A stretch of 64,000 bases of DNA, from assembly GCF_009769735.1 (NCBI RefSeq), contig NZ_WSRO01000002.1, positions 6,274,001-6,338,000 of the forward strand, in the 5' to 3' direction. Every line of letters begins with the position of its first letter. The first letter of the stretch is position 1. The notes below the pieces were generated by a model. That model saw only the letters and a program-made list of their open reading frames with translations. It searched no databases and was not told the origin of the DNA. Shown here in pieces: positions 25,704 to 38,572 of the stretch. The position numbers and the translations under genes are program-made. The stretch is from Streptomyces sp. BA2 (GTDB lineage: Bacteria; Actinomycetota; Actinomycetes; Streptomycetales; Streptomycetaceae).

Positions 25704-25728
25704 TTGGGGGGAGTCCCCAGACCCCCAA
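25704..25728 (+). other. Intercistronic hairpin 2 (atpH-atpA)
   Basis: TTGGGGG pairs with CCCCCAA; GGGG-AGT-CCCC is an alternative fold of the same bases. It is 40 bases upstream of the alpha-subunit start and may act together with hairpin 1. Confidence 0.5.
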
Positions 25729-25768
25729 AGTGAAACTTCGGGCCCAACAAGGAGAGCAGGGAACCCAG

Positions 25769-27367
25769 ATGGCGGAGCTCACGATCCGGCCGGAGGAGAT
25801 CCGGGACGCACTGGAGAACTTTGTCCAGGCGTACAAGCCGGACGCGGCCTCGCGCGAGGAGGTCGGTTCGGTCACCGTTGCCGGTGACGGCATCGCGAAG
25901 GTCGAGGGCCTCCCCTCGGCCATGGCCAACGAGCTGCTGAAGTTCGAGGACGGCACCCTCGGTCTCGCCCTCAACCTTGAGGAGCGCGAGATCGGCGCCG
26001 TCGTCCTCGGCGAGTTCAGCGGCATCGAAGAGGGCCAGCCGGTCACCCGTACCGGCGAGGTCCTGTCCGTCGCGGTGGGCGAGGGCTACCTCGGCCGCGT
26101 CGTCGACCCGCTCGGCACCCCGATCGACGGCCTCGGCGAGATCGAGACGTCCGGACGCCGCGCCCTCGAGCTGCAGGCCCCCACGGTCATGGACCGCAAG
26201 TCGGTGCACGAGCCGATGGAGACCGGCTACAAGGCCGTCGACGCCATGACCCCGATCGGCCGTGGCCAGCGTCAGCTGATCATCGGCGACCGCCAGACCG
26301 GCAAGACCGCCCTGGCCGTCGACACGATCATCAACCAGCGTGACAACTGGCGCTCGGGCGACGTGAACAAGCAGGTGCGCTGCATCTACGTCGCCGTCGG
26401 TCAGAAGGGCTCCACCATCGCCTCCGTGCGCGGTGCCCTCGAAGAGGCCGGCGCCCTTGAGTACACGACCATCGTCGCCGCCCCGGCGTCCGACCCGGCG
26501 GGCTTCAAGTACCTGGCGCCCTACACCGGCTCGGCCATCGGCCAGCAGTGGATGTACGAGGGCAAGCACGTCCTCATCATCTTCGACGACCTCTCGAAGC
26601 AGGCCGACGCCTACCGCGCCGTGTCCCTGCTGCTCCGCCGCCCGCCGGGGCGCGAGGCCTACCCGGGTGACGTCTTCTACCTGCACTCGCGTCTGCTCGA
26701 GCGCTGCGCGAAGCTCTCGGACGAGATGGGCAAGGGCTCGATGACGGGTCTGCCGATCGTCGAGACCAAGGCGAACGACGTGTCGGCGTTCATTCCGACC
26801 AACGTCATCTCCATCACCGACGGCCAGTGCTTCCTGGAGTCCGACCTGTTCAACGCCGGTCAGCGTCCGGCCCTGAACGTCGGTATCTCGGTCTCCCGAG
26901 TCGGTGGCTCCGCCCAGCACAAGGCGATCCGCCAGGTCTCCGGGCGTCTGCGCGTGGACCTCGCCCAGTACCGCGAGCTCGAGGCGTTCGCCGCCTTCGG
27001 TTCCGACCTGGACGCCGCGTCGAAGGCCTCCCTCGAGCGCGGTCAGCGGATGGTCGAGCTGCTCAAGCAGGCTCAGTACCAGCCGATGGCCACCGAGGAC
27101 CAGGTCATCTCCATCTGGGCCGGCACCACGGGCCGCATGGACGAGGTACCGGTCGCCGACGTCCGGCGCTTCGAGCGCGAGCTGCTCGACTACCTGCACC
27201 GCAAGGAGCAGGGCCTGATGACCTCCATCAAGGAGGGCGGCAAGATGTCCGACGACACGATCACGGCCATCGCCGACGCCGTCGCCGAGTTCAAGAAGCA
27301 GTTCGAGACCTCGGACGGCAAGCTGCTCGGCGAGGACGCTCCGGCTGCCGTCGACGCGTCCAAGTGA
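25769..27367 (+). CDS. atpA: ATP synthase subunit alpha
   Basis: The non-catalytic nucleotide-binding subunit of F1, three copies per complex. Walker A is [13 protein letters not shown]. The arginine finger region is in [19 protein letters not shown] with the conserved [13 protein letters not shown] signature. 532 residues from the ATG at 25769 ([19 protein letters not shown]), chosen because AAGGAGAG lies just upstream and alpha subunits start this way. The C-terminal extension ([14 protein letters not shown]) is typical of actinobacteria. Confidence 0.97.
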   Translation: MAELTIRPEEIRDALENFVQAYKPDAASREEVGSVTVAGDGIAKVEGLPSAMANELLKFEDGTLGLALNLEEREIGAVVLGEFSGIEEGQPVTRTGEVLSVAVGEGYLGRVVDPLGTPIDGLGEIETSGRRALELQAPTVMDRKSVHEPMETGYKAVDAMTPIGRGQRQLIIGDRQTGKTALAVDTIINQRDNWRSGDVNKQVRCIYVAVGQKGSTIASVRGALEEAGALEYTTIVAAPASDPAGFKYLAPYTGSAIGQQWMYEGKHVLIIFDDLSKQADAYRAVSLLLRRPPGREAYPGDVFYLHSRLLERCAKLSDEMGKGSMTGLPIVETKANDVSAFIPTNVISITDGQCFLESDLFNAGQRPALNVGISVSRVGGSAQHKAIRQVSGRLRVDLAQYRELEAFAAFGSDLDAASKASLERGQRMVELLKQAQYQPMATEDQVISIWAGTTGRMDEVPVADVRRFERELLDYLHRKEQGLMTSIKEGGKMSDDTITAIADAVAEFKKQFETSDGKLLGEDAPAAVDASK

Positions 27368-27387
27368 CGACGGAAGGGACCTGACTC

Positions 27388-29747
<2,360 letters not shown>

Positions 29748-29759
29748 GTCCGTGACTCA

Positions 29760-29790
29760 CGGGAGGGGTGGGCGAGTCCCGCCCCTCCCG
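29760..29790 (+). other. Hairpin between atpD and atpC
   Basis: CGGGAGGGG pairs with CCCCTCCCG and the stem continues GGG/CCC over a CGAGT loop. No U-tract follows. TAGAAT at 29801-29806 could be a -10 box without a clear -35. The arrangement would permit partial termination before, or extra transcription of, the epsilon subunit. Confidence 0.55.
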
Positions 29791-29856
29791 GTACGCCCAC
29801 TAGAATTTGACCCAACACCCGGCGAAGCCGCCGGGTGGTGACCCGAGGAGCCACCC

Positions 29857-30231
29857 TTGGCTGCTGAGCTGCATGTCGAGCTGGTCGCCGCGGACCGCAG
29901 CGTCTGGTCCGGCGAGGCCACCCTGGTCGTCGCGCGCACCACGTCCGGCGACATCGGCGTCATGCCCGGTCACCAGCCGCTGCTCGGTGTGCTGGAGTCG
30001 GGCCCGGTGACCATTCGTACGAGCGACGGCAACACCGTCGTCGCCGCCGTCCACGGAGGATTCATCTCCTTCGCGGACAACAAGCTGTCACTGCTTGCTG
30101 AGATCGTCGAGCTGTCGGACGAGATCGATGTCCAGCGTGCGGAGCGGGCGCTCGAGCGCGCGAAGTCGGAGGCCGACGCCTCCGCCGAGCGTCGCGCGGA
30201 CGTCCGACTGCGGGCGGTGTCGTCGCGCTGA
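29857..30231 (+). CDS. atpC: ATP synthase subunit epsilon
   Basis: Couples the rotor to the c-ring and regulates ATP hydrolysis. The N-terminal beta sandwich is clear (AAELHVELVAADRSVWSGEA, DIGVMPGHQPLLGVLESG, VHGGFISFADNKLSLLAE), followed by helical ERALERAKSEADASAERR. 124 residues, TTG start; GAGGAG lies 10 bases upstream. It ends the operon ahead of a strong hairpin. Confidence 0.95.
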   Translation: MAAELHVELVAADRSVWSGEATLVVARTTSGDIGVMPGHQPLLGVLESGPVTIRTSDGNTVVAAVHGGFISFADNKLSLLAEIVELSDEIDVQRAERALERAKSEADASAERRADVRLRAVSSR

Positions 30232-30257
30232 AACCGGCGCGACGGCGTTTGACGTGA

Positions 30258-30305
30258 CTCAGCCGCGGCCAGGTCCGGAGCAATCCGGACCGGGTCGCGG
30301 CTGAG
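30258..30305 (+). terminator. Terminator of the atp operon
   Basis: Two nested perfect stems: CTCAGCCGCG/CGCGGCTGAG outside and GGTCCGGA/TCCGGACC inside with a GCAA loop. It starts 27 bases after atpC. Confidence 0.85.
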
Positions 30306-30361
30306 GCAATGCGGGTGCAATTCTGTTGGTCCGTTACGAAGAGGCGAGGAGGTCGGTGCCG

Positions 30362-30811
30362 ATGATCCTCACTCTGCTCGTGTGCGGACTCGTGTTGGTC
30401 GCGCTGGTGTTGGTGGGGCTCTTCGTCTTCGGGCTGCGGCGCCGGCTCATCCAGCGGTCCGGCGGCACCTTCGACTGCAGCCTGCGCTGGAACGCCCCGG
30501 AGAAGGGCGACACCTCCGGCAAGGGCTGGGGGTACGGCGTCGCCCGCTACAACGGCGACCGGATCGAGTGGTATCGAGTCTTCTCGTACGCTCCCCGGCC
30601 GCGCCGGGTCCTTGAGCGCTCGGCCATCGAGGTCGTCGACCGGCGCGCCCCGGACGGCGAGGAGGAGCTCGCGCTGCTCTCCGACGCGATCGTCCTCGGC
30701 TGCCTGCACCGCGGAGTCCGCCTTGAACTGGCGATGGGCGAGGACGCGCTCACGGGTTTCCTCGCTTGGCTGGAGGCAGCGCCTCCCGGCCAGCGGGTGA
30801 ACGTGGCCTAG
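30362..30811 (+). CDS. DUF2550 membrane-anchored protein
   Basis: A short protein always found right after atpC in many actinobacteria. One N-terminal membrane helix (MILTLLVCGLVLVALVLVGL) is followed by RRRLIQRSGGTFDCSLRWN and a compact domain (GKGWGYGVARYNGDRIEWYR). The domain resembles a small beta-rich fold. Function is unknown; neither catalytic residues nor a lipobox are seen. The ATG at 30362 is chosen with GAGGAGG nine bases upstream; a GTG at 30356 and an in-frame start at 30326 are alternatives. Confidence 0.82.
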   Translation: MILTLLVCGLVLVALVLVGLFVFGLRRRLIQRSGGTFDCSLRWNAPEKGDTSGKGWGYGVARYNGDRIEWYRVFSYAPRPRRVLERSAIEVVDRRAPDGEEELALLSDAIVLGCLHRGVRLELAMGEDALTGFLAWLEAAPPGQRVNVA

Positions 30812-30881
30812 CTGAGCGCCCCTTTAGAGGCGCGGGGAACTGCGCGCTCAGCCACATACGGCCCGCGGACCAAGACAACGA

Positions 30882-30922
30882 GAAGCCGGGAAGACAAGGG
30901 GCGTACTTGTCTTCCCGGCTTC
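30882..30922. terminator. Bidirectional terminator between the DUF2550 gene and chitinase
   Basis: GAAGCCGGGAAGACAAG and CTTGTCTTCCCGGCTTC form a perfect 17-bp stem with a 7-base loop, between two convergent genes. Confidence 0.88.
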
Positions 30923-30938
30923 GTCTATGCGGGACGGG

Positions 30939-32783
<1,845 letters not shown>

Positions 32784-32866
32784 GGTGTGCTCCTCGGGTG
32801 AGATCCGGGGGTCAGAGGGGTGGATCCCTGCGCCGCCCGTGAGCACGTGGAACACGTGGGGGAGTG

Positions 32867-32925
32867 CTCACCGCAGTGCGGTGAGAATAGAAAGGTCTGG
32901 ACCAGCGGTCAAGAGGTCTGAACCA
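32867..32925 (-). promoter_or_regulatory. Chitinase promoter with two 12-bp direct repeats and an operator-like palindrome
   Basis: On the minus strand TGGTTCAGACCT (32925-32914) and TGGTCCAGACCT (32904-32893) flank a -35 box TTGACC (32912-32907). The -10 box TATTCT (32889-32884) lies 17 bases further. These direct repeats are the known elements of Streptomyces chitinase promoters and resemble DasR sites, so glucosamine-responsive repression and chitin induction are expected. Just downstream, CTCACCGCA-G-TGCGGTGAG (32867-32885) is a perfect palindrome overlapping the -10 box and start site, possibly another operator. Confidence 0.85.
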
Positions 32926-32964
32926 TTGGCCGGATAGCGCCGGTCGGGCGCACCGCATCCGGGC

Positions 32965-33621
32965 CTATACACCCAACTCCTGTGCGAGGACCGCCGCCTG
33001 GACCCTGCTGCGCAGCTCCAGCTTGCCGAGCAGTCGGCTGACGTGGGTCTTCACCGTCGCCTCCGCCATGTCCAGACGGCCCGCGATCTCCGCGTTCGAG
33101 AGGCCTTCACCGAGGCAGGCGAGCACCTCGCGCTCACGGCGGGTGAGGGTGTCGAGGATGGCGGGATCGGGTCCGTTCTCGCGGCGTACGGGCCGCGTGG
33201 TCCGCGGGGCCGCGAACTCGGCGATCAGCCGCCGCGTGACGGCCGGGGCGATCAGGCCCTCGCCGCGGCCGACCGTACGGACCGCCTCCAGGAGGTCCCT
33301 GGCCTCGGTGTTCTTCAGGAGGAAGCCGGAGGCGCCCGCGCGCAGCGCCCCGAAGACGTACTCGTCGAGGTCGAAGGTGGTCAGGACGAGCACGTCCGAG
33401 AGGCCTTCGGCGACGACCTGACGGGTCGCGGAGACCCCGTCGAGGCGCGGCATCTGGATGTCCATGAGCACCAGATCGGGCCGGAGTTCACGGGCGAGCG
33501 CCACCGCCTCCTCGCCGTCCGACGCCTCGCCGACCACCTCTATGTCCGGCGCGCTGCGCAGGATCAGGACAAGCCCGGCCCGTACGGCGGACTGGTCCTC
33601 GGCGACGAGCACTCGGATCAT
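32965..33621 (-). CDS. NarL/LuxR-type response regulator
   Basis: A receiver domain (IRVLVAEDQSAVRAGL; phospho-acceptor Asp in PDLVLMDIQMPRLDG; Lys in GFLLKNTEA) joined to a LuxR helix-turn-helix (LTRREREVLACLGEGLSNAE, then LDMAEATVKTHVSRLLGKL). 218 residues. Its ATG overlaps the stop of the kinase gene (ATGA), so the two are cotranscribed and coupled. Regulated targets are unknown. Chitinase lies next to it on the same strand, but that gene has its own promoter. Confidence 0.95.
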   Translation of the reverse strand: MIRVLVAEDQSAVRAGLVLILRSAPDIEVVGEASDGEEAVALARELRPDLVLMDIQMPRLDGVSATRQVVAEGLSDVLVLTTFDLDEYVFGALRAGASGFLLKNTEARDLLEAVRTVGRGEGLIAPAVTRRLIAEFAAPRTTRPVRRENGPDPAILDTLTRREREVLACLGEGLSNAEIAGRLDMAEATVKTHVSRLLGKLELRSRVQAAVLAQELGV

Positions 33622-34808
33622 TCGGTCACTCCTTGGTCTGAGGGGTCGACGGGCAAGGTGGCGCGGACGTCCCAGACCTTGCCGTCCGTGGTGCTCTCGG
33701 GGCCCGAATCGAAGGTGCCGCCCAGGAGTTCGGTGCGCTCCCGCATGCCGACGAGGCCGGCTCCCGAGCCAGGGGCGCGGGGCCCGGCGGGGGATCCGTA
33801 CGGGCTGGTCACGTGGACATCGAGGGCGTGGGGGCGCTGGGAGAGCGTCACCGTCACCACGCCCGGCGAGGCGTGCTTCAGGGCGTTGGTCAGGGACTCC
33901 TGGATGATGCGGTACGCCGCGAGCTCGACCGGGGCGGGGAGCTTGGAGCCGTCCGGCGCGCGGGCGTCGTCGAGGGTGACGTCCAGACCATTGGTACGGG
34001 CGCCCGCGATCAGGGCGCCGAGGCCGTCCAGGGTGGGTGCGGCCGTCGGCTCCCGGTCCTCGCTGGAGTCACGGAGGATCCCGATGAGGCGGCGCATCTC
34101 GGCCAGACCCTCGACGCTGTTCTCGCGGATGACGGCCAGGGCGTCGCGAGTGGTTTTCGGGTCGTCCAGGGAGAGCGCGGCCGTGGAGTGGATGGCGATC
34201 GCCGAGAGGTGGTTGGCGACCATGTCGTGCAGCTCGCGCGCCATCCGGGCGCGCTCGGCCGTGATGGCCTGTACGCGGTCCATCTCGGCGAGCAGCGCGG
34301 TCTGTTCGGCCCGCAGCCGCGCGGCGACGGCGGCCTCGCGATGATTGCGTACGAGAACACCGGTGCAGGCAGGGCCGAAGGACACAAGACCCGTGATGAC
34401 GCCGATGAGGATCGCCTCCGGCTCACGGAACCAGGCGAGGAACCCGACCGTCACGGCCACCGTGACCGCCCCCGTGGTGACCGGGATGCGGCGGGCGGAG
34501 GCGGGCGTCCCGTAGAGCACGGCCGCGTACACGATGTCCGTGAACATCATGACCGACGCCAGATTGCCCGCGGTGAACTGATCGGCGACCAGCGCGAGCG
34601 TGCCGACGGTCAGGGCGGTCTGCGGCATGCTGCTGCGCAGCAGCTCAAGGCCGCCGAGGACGAAGAGCGGGATCAGCGCCCAGGTGCCGCCGAGCGGCCG
34701 GTCCGCCTGCATGTGGAGCCCGATCCCCCACCACGCGAGCCCGGCGAGCACGCAGGTCACGGCGATCTGTACGTCGACGCGCTTCGGGCGGGGGAGGGAC
34801 AAGGCCAT
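33618..34808 (-). CDS. Sensor histidine kinase (HisKA_3 type)
   Basis: Several N-terminal membrane helices (VDVQIAVTCVLAGLAWWGIG, WALIPLFVLGGLELL and others) without a large extracellular domain, then the HisKA_3 dimerisation region with the phospho-acceptor His in ERARMARELHDMVANHLSA, and an HATPase domain (AYRIIQESLTNALKHASPG; GAGLVGMRERTELLGG). This family usually senses membrane or envelope conditions. The ATG at 34808 (MALSLPRPK) is preferred to the longer frame because the upstream region lacks structure. Cognate regulator: 32965-33621. Confidence 0.92.
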   Translation of the reverse strand: MALSLPRPKRVDVQIAVTCVLAGLAWWGIGLHMQADRPLGGTWALIPLFVLGGLELLRSSMPQTALTVGTLALVADQFTAGNLASVMMFTDIVYAAVLYGTPASARRIPVTTGAVTVAVTVGFLAWFREPEAILIGVITGLVSFGPACTGVLVRNHREAAVAARLRAEQTALLAEMDRVQAITAERARMARELHDMVANHLSAIAIHSTAALSLDDPKTTRDALAVIRENSVEGLAEMRRLIGILRDSSEDREPTAAPTLDGLGALIAGARTNGLDVTLDDARAPDGSKLPAPVELAAYRIIQESLTNALKHASPGVVTVTLSQRPHALDVHVTSPYGSPAGPRAPGSGAGLVGMRERTELLGGTFDSGPESTTDGKVWDVRATLPVDPSDQGVTE

Positions 34809-34961
34809 GCGTCCATCCAACACGGCGCGCCGGGGCAGCGCCTGATTCTGAGGGAGGAACCGCGCGCTACATCGAAGGATGCAGTCGAACTTCGTCACTG
34901 GCGACGACGATCAGCGGCCTCGCCGACGGGAGCCTGGAAAGGTGACCGAGAGGAGCGAACC

Positions 34962-35534
34962 GTGATCGTCACGCTGATCATCATCTGCGAGGTCGGCTTC
35001 TGGCTGCTGCTGGCCGGTGGCCTGGCCCTGCGGTACTGGGCGAAGATGCCGCGCGCGAGCATCGCCGTACTGCTCTGCGAGCCGGTCCTGGAGGTCGTCC
35101 TCTTCGTCGTCACCGCGATCGACCTGAAGAACGGCGCGGAGCCGGACTGGAAGCACGGTCTGGCCGCCGTCTACATCGGCTACTCCATCGCGCTCGGCCA
35201 CTACACGATCAAGTGGGTGGACGTCCGCGTCGCCCACCGCTTCGCGGGCGGCCCGCCGCCGTCGACCCCCAAGTACGGCATGGCCCGCGCCCTCCACGAG
35301 TGGAAGCTCGCCGCCCGCTGGATCCTGGCAGGCCTGATCGCCATGGCGCTGCTGCAGGGAGCGGTCTGGTACGTCGGGGGCGACGGGGACGTCGGCTCCC
35401 TGCGGATGTGGCAGCAGAAGATGCTGTGGCTGATCGGCATCAACGTGATCATCGCGGGGGCGTACACGGTGTTCCCGAAGAAGGCGCCGGTCGGCGAGAC
35501 CGAGCGGCGCCCCACCTTCCTGAGCAAGCTCTAA
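34962..35534 (+). CDS. Four-helix membrane protein of unknown function
   Basis: 190 residues with about five hydrophobic segments: VTLIIICEVGFWLLLAGGLA, ASIAVLLCEPVLEVVLFVVT, GLAAVYIGYSIALGHYTI, WILAGLIAMALLQGAVWYV and MLWLIGINVIIAGAYTVF. Short charged loops and a cytoplasmic tail (PKKAPVGETERRPTFLSKL) follow. I do not recognise the family beyond conserved actinobacterial membrane protein. AGGAG lies seven bases before the GTG. Its stop overlaps that of the converging adenosyltransferase gene. Confidence 0.78.
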   Translation: MIVTLIIICEVGFWLLLAGGLALRYWAKMPRASIAVLLCEPVLEVVLFVVTAIDLKNGAEPDWKHGLAAVYIGYSIALGHYTIKWVDVRVAHRFAGGPPPSTPKYGMARALHEWKLAARWILAGLIAMALLQGAVWYVGGDGDVGSLRMWQQKMLWLIGINVIIAGAYTVFPKKAPVGETERRPTFLSKL

Positions 35535-36103
35535 CGCTCGCCGCCCGGCACCCACAGCACGTCCCCGACCTCCTTGTTCGCCGTACGGGCAAGGATGAAG
35601 AGGAGGTCGGACAGCCGGTTCAGATAGGTGGCCGTCAGGGCATTCATGGCCGCGCCGTGCACCTCGAGCGCCGCCCAAGTGGAGCGCTCCGCCCGCCGGA
35701 CGACCGTGCACGCCTGGTGAAGCAGCGCAGCCCCCGCGGTGCCCCCCGGCAAGATGAAGCTGCGCAGCTTCTCCAGCTGCTCGTTGAAGCGGTCGCAGTC
35801 CGCCTCCAGCTTGTCGATGTAGAACTGCTCGACGCGCAGCGGCGGGTACTCCGGGTTCTCGGCGACCGGCGTCGACAGGTCGGCGCCCACGTCGAAGAGG
35901 TCGTTCTGGACCCGGACCAGGACCTTCACGACCTCTTCGTCGAGCCGTCCGAGCGCGATCGCCGTGCCGATCGCGGCGTTGGCCTCGTTGGCGTCGGCGT
36001 ACGCCGAGATCCGCAGATCGGTCTTGGCGGTCCTGCTCATGTCGCCGAGGGCCGTCGTGCCCTTGTCGCCGGTCCTGGTGTAGATGCGCGTCAGATTGAC
36101 CAT
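35531..36103 (-). CDS. Cob(I)alamin adenosyltransferase (PduO type)
   Basis: Transfers adenosyl from ATP to cob(I)alamin to make coenzyme B12. The ATP-binding N-terminus TRIYTRTGDKGTTALGD is diagnostic. Further motifs are ANEANAAIGTAIALG, VQNDLFDVGADLSTP, FILPGGTAGAALLHQACTVV, and RRAERS, and YLNRLSDLLFILAR completes the family pattern. 190 residues. Coenzyme B12 is needed for methylmalonyl- and isobutyryl-CoA mutases, whose helper genes (epimerase, meaB) lie 20 kb away. Confidence 0.94.
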   Translation of the reverse strand: MVNLTRIYTRTGDKGTTALGDMSRTAKTDLRISAYADANEANAAIGTAIALGRLDEEVVKVLVRVQNDLFDVGADLSTPVAENPEYPPLRVEQFYIDKLEADCDRFNEQLEKLRSFILPGGTAGAALLHQACTVVRRAERSTWAALEVHGAAMNALTATYLNRLSDLLFILARTANKEVGDVLWVPGGER

Positions 36104-36116
36104 GAGGTCAGCCTAG

Positions 36117-36872
36117 TTACGCGCCCGCCTTCCGGAAGACACGTGTGCCCACCGTCACGGATCCGGCCGCGAGCGCGGCCGCCATCAGGACGCCGTACAG
36201 CATCGCCGTACTCGCGTAGTCGCCCACGTAGGCGGCCCGCACCGCGTCCACGAGATAGCGGAACGGCATGAAGTGCGAGAGCACGTCCAGCCAGCCCGGC
36301 GCGAGCGCCATCGGCAGCATCAGGCCGGAGAGCAGCATCGAGGGCATGCTGACCGCGTTGACGACGGGTCCGAACTCGTGCGCCTTGGAGACGAGCAGCG
36401 CGAGCGCGTACGAGAGGGACGCGAGGACGACCGTCAGGACGCCCACGAAGGCGAAGCCGATGAGGATGCCGGCGAGCGGCGCCCGCAGCCCCATCACCAC
36501 GGCCGCGAGGACCAGGAGCACCGCCTGGAAGACGAAGAGCGCGGCATCGCGGAGCACCCGCCCGAGGAGGAGCGCGAGCCGGCTGACCGGCGTCACCCGC
36601 ATCCGCTCCACCACGCCGAACTGCTTCTCGATGATGATCGCGAATCCGCTGTACGAGGCGCCGAACAGACCGAGTTGGAGCAGCAGCCCCGGCACGAGCA
36701 CCTGCCAGGAGTCACCGCGCGAGCCGAGCGGCAGGTCGGTCAGGAGCGGGCCGAAGAAGAGCAGGTAGAGCAGCGGCATCAGGACGCCGAAGAGGATCTG
36801 GAACTTGGAGCGCAGGGTCTGGCGGGCGTACCGCCCGAAGATCAGCGCGGTGTCGGAGAGAAACGCAGACAT
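36117..36872 (-). CDS. ABC-2 type exporter permease
   Basis: A 251-residue membrane protein of the ABC-2 (DrrB-like) family with six helices, including FQILFGVLMPLLYLLFFGPL and the family region MPSMLLSGLMLPMALAPGWL followed by FRYLVDAVRAAYVGD. It follows its ATPase gene by 35 bases and forms a drug- or lipid-export pair regulated by the divergent TetR gene. Confidence 0.92.
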   Translation of the reverse strand: MSAFLSDTALIFGRYARQTLRSKFQILFGVLMPLLYLLFFGPLLTDLPLGSRGDSWQVLVPGLLLQLGLFGASYSGFAIIIEKQFGVVERMRVTPVSRLALLLGRVLRDAALFVFQAVLLVLAAVVMGLRAPLAGILIGFAFVGVLTVVLASLSYALALLVSKAHEFGPVVNAVSMPSMLLSGLMLPMALAPGWLDVLSHFMPFRYLVDAVRAAYVGDYASTAMLYGVLMAAALAAGSVTVGTRVFRKAGA

Positions 36873-36907
36873 GTGAGGTCCTTGAGTATTTACGCGGCCC
36901 TGGGGAT

Positions 36908-37690
36908 TCAGACGGCGACCGGCGCCGTGTCCTTGGGGGTGAGGTCGCGCCCGGTGACGGCCAGGAACGTGTCCTGGAGCGAGGCGTCGATGGAGCCGCC
37001 GTACTGGAGCTTGAGCGCGCTCGGTGTGCCTTCGGCGACCACGACGCCCTTGTCGATGACGACGAGGCGGTCGCAGAGAGCGTCGGCCTCGTCGAGGTAG
37101 TGCGTGGTCAGGACGACGGTGGTGCCGTGGTCATCGCGCAGCCGCCGCACCAGCGCCCACAGGTCGGCTCTGCTGCCCGGGTCGAGCCCCGTGGTCGGTT
37201 CGTCGAGGAAGAGCACCTCGGGCCGGTGCATGAGCCCCATGGCGATGTCGAGGCGCCGTCGCTGGCCGCCGGAGAGGGTCGCGCACTGGCGGTCGAGGAA
37301 GTCGGTGAGGTCCAGGTCTGCGGCCAACTCCTGGGCGCGGGCGGCTGCTTGAGTCTTCGTCAGGCGGTAGAGCTGCCCCTGGGTGACCAGTTCCTCGCGT
37401 ACGGAGATGTTCAGGTCGACGCCGCCGGACTGGGCCACGTACCTGATCTTGCGCCGTACGGCGGCCGGGTCGCGGGCCAGGTCGCAGCCCGCGACGGTGG
37501 CGGCGCCGCCGGTGGGCGCCAGGAGCGTGGTGAGCATGCGCAGCGTCGTCGTCTTGCCCGCGCCGTTCGGTCCGAGGAACCCGAGGATCTCGCCGGGGGC
37601 GACGGTCAGGTCGATGCCGCGCACGGCTTCGACGGTGCCGCGTTTGGTCCGGAAGGTCTGGGTGAGTCCGGCCGTGCTGATGATTGCCAT
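36908..37690 (-). CDS. ABC transporter ATPase (DrrA-like)
   Basis: An ATP-binding subunit with Walker A GPNGAGKTTTL, Q-loop region RYVAQSGGV, signature LSGGQRRRLDIAMGL, Walker B VLFLDEPTTGLDPGS and switch His in VLTTHYLDEADAL. The order and the GLDPGSR motif match daunorubicin-resistance type exporters. The ATG at 37690 (MAIISTAGLTQTF) fits family N-termini. Substrate unknown. Confidence 0.94.
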   Translation of the reverse strand: MAIISTAGLTQTFRTKRGTVEAVRGIDLTVAPGEILGFLGPNGAGKTTTLRMLTTLLAPTGGAATVAGCDLARDPAAVRRKIRYVAQSGGVDLNISVREELVTQGQLYRLTKTQAAARAQELAADLDLTDFLDRQCATLSGGQRRRLDIAMGLMHRPEVLFLDEPTTGLDPGSRADLWALVRRLRDDHGTTVVLTTHYLDEADALCDRLVVIDKGVVVAEGTPSALKLQYGGSIDASLQDTFLAVTGRDLTPKDTAPVAV

Positions 37691-37774
37691 GGCGACCACA
37701 AAAACAGAGTCTCTTAAATTTTGCAATCACACCAAGTTTTCAGTTGCCCTAGCCAATGGCCGTAAGGTGGGGTC
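37691..37774. promoter_or_regulatory. Divergent promoter region between ABC exporter and TetR genes
   Basis: This 84-base stretch (with AAATTTTGCAATCACACC) is markedly AT-rich for the genome and must drive both genes. A TetR operator is expected here, but I see no clean palindrome, so the exact site is not assigned. Confidence 0.45.
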
Positions 37775-38416
37775 ATGGCTGAAGGACTCAGGGAGCGCAA
37801 GAAGCGGCAGACCAAGCAGCGGATCTCGGACATCGCGACAGGGCTCTTCCTGGAGCACGGCTTCGTCACGGTGACCGTCGCGGACGTCGCGGAGGCCGCC
37901 GACGTCTCCGTGAACACCGTCTACAACTACTTCCCGGTCAAGGAGGACCTCTTCCTCGACCGGGGCGAAGCCGTCGTCGACCGGCTCTCCGGCTACGTAC
38001 GCGGCCGTCGGCCGGGGGAGTCCGCAGCCGCGGCCGTCCTGCGCGCGCTGCGCTCGGAGGTCGAGGGCGTCTCGCCCACCATCGGCCTCTTCTCGGGCTG
38101 GGCCGACTTCATGAAGGTCATCACCGAGGCCCACCCGCTGCGCTCCCGGCTCTGGGAGATCCAGCAGCAGGCGCTCGGTCACCTCACGAAGACCCTCGCG
38201 GAAGAGGCGAAAGCCGCCGAAGCCGACCCCATGCCCGGCCTGATCGCGGGTCAGCTCTCCTGGGTCCACAGCACGCTCATGGCCTGGATCGGCGACGAGA
38301 TGTCCAAGGGCCGCAAGCCCGCCGAAGTGTCACGCGACGCCCTCGTCCTGCTCGACGAGATGGAGGACCTGCTCGGCGAGAAGGTCCTCAACTACGCGGT
38401 GCGCGACGCCGAATGA
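37775..38416 (+). CDS. TetR-family transcriptional regulator
   Basis: The N-terminal helix-turn-helix is typical: RISDIATGLFLEHGFVTVTV, then ADVAEAADVSVNTVYNYFPV with the KEDLF motif. The C-terminal ligand domain is variable (residues ~60-213). Divergent orientation with an 84-bp gap points to repression of the adjacent ABC exporter, relieved by its substrate. 213 residues. No clear ribosome binding site. Confidence 0.93.
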   Translation: MAEGLRERKKRQTKQRISDIATGLFLEHGFVTVTVADVAEAADVSVNTVYNYFPVKEDLFLDRGEAVVDRLSGYVRGRRPGESAAAAVLRALRSEVEGVSPTIGLFSGWADFMKVITEAHPLRSRLWEIQQQALGHLTKTLAEEAKAAEADPMPGLIAGQLSWVHSTLMAWIGDEMSKGRKPAEVSRDALVLLDEMEDLLGEKVLNYAVRDAE

Positions 38417-38572
38417 CGCGCACGGCCCGTACCAGTGTGATGTCCGTCATCTGAGACGTGACGCGCGTCTCTTCACCGCCACTCGATCGCTCACGACCGC
38501 TAATGTCCGCCCGGAGGGCACACGTAAACAGCGTGTAAGCCAGGCGTGATAAGCGGTAGGGGAGTCGGAACA

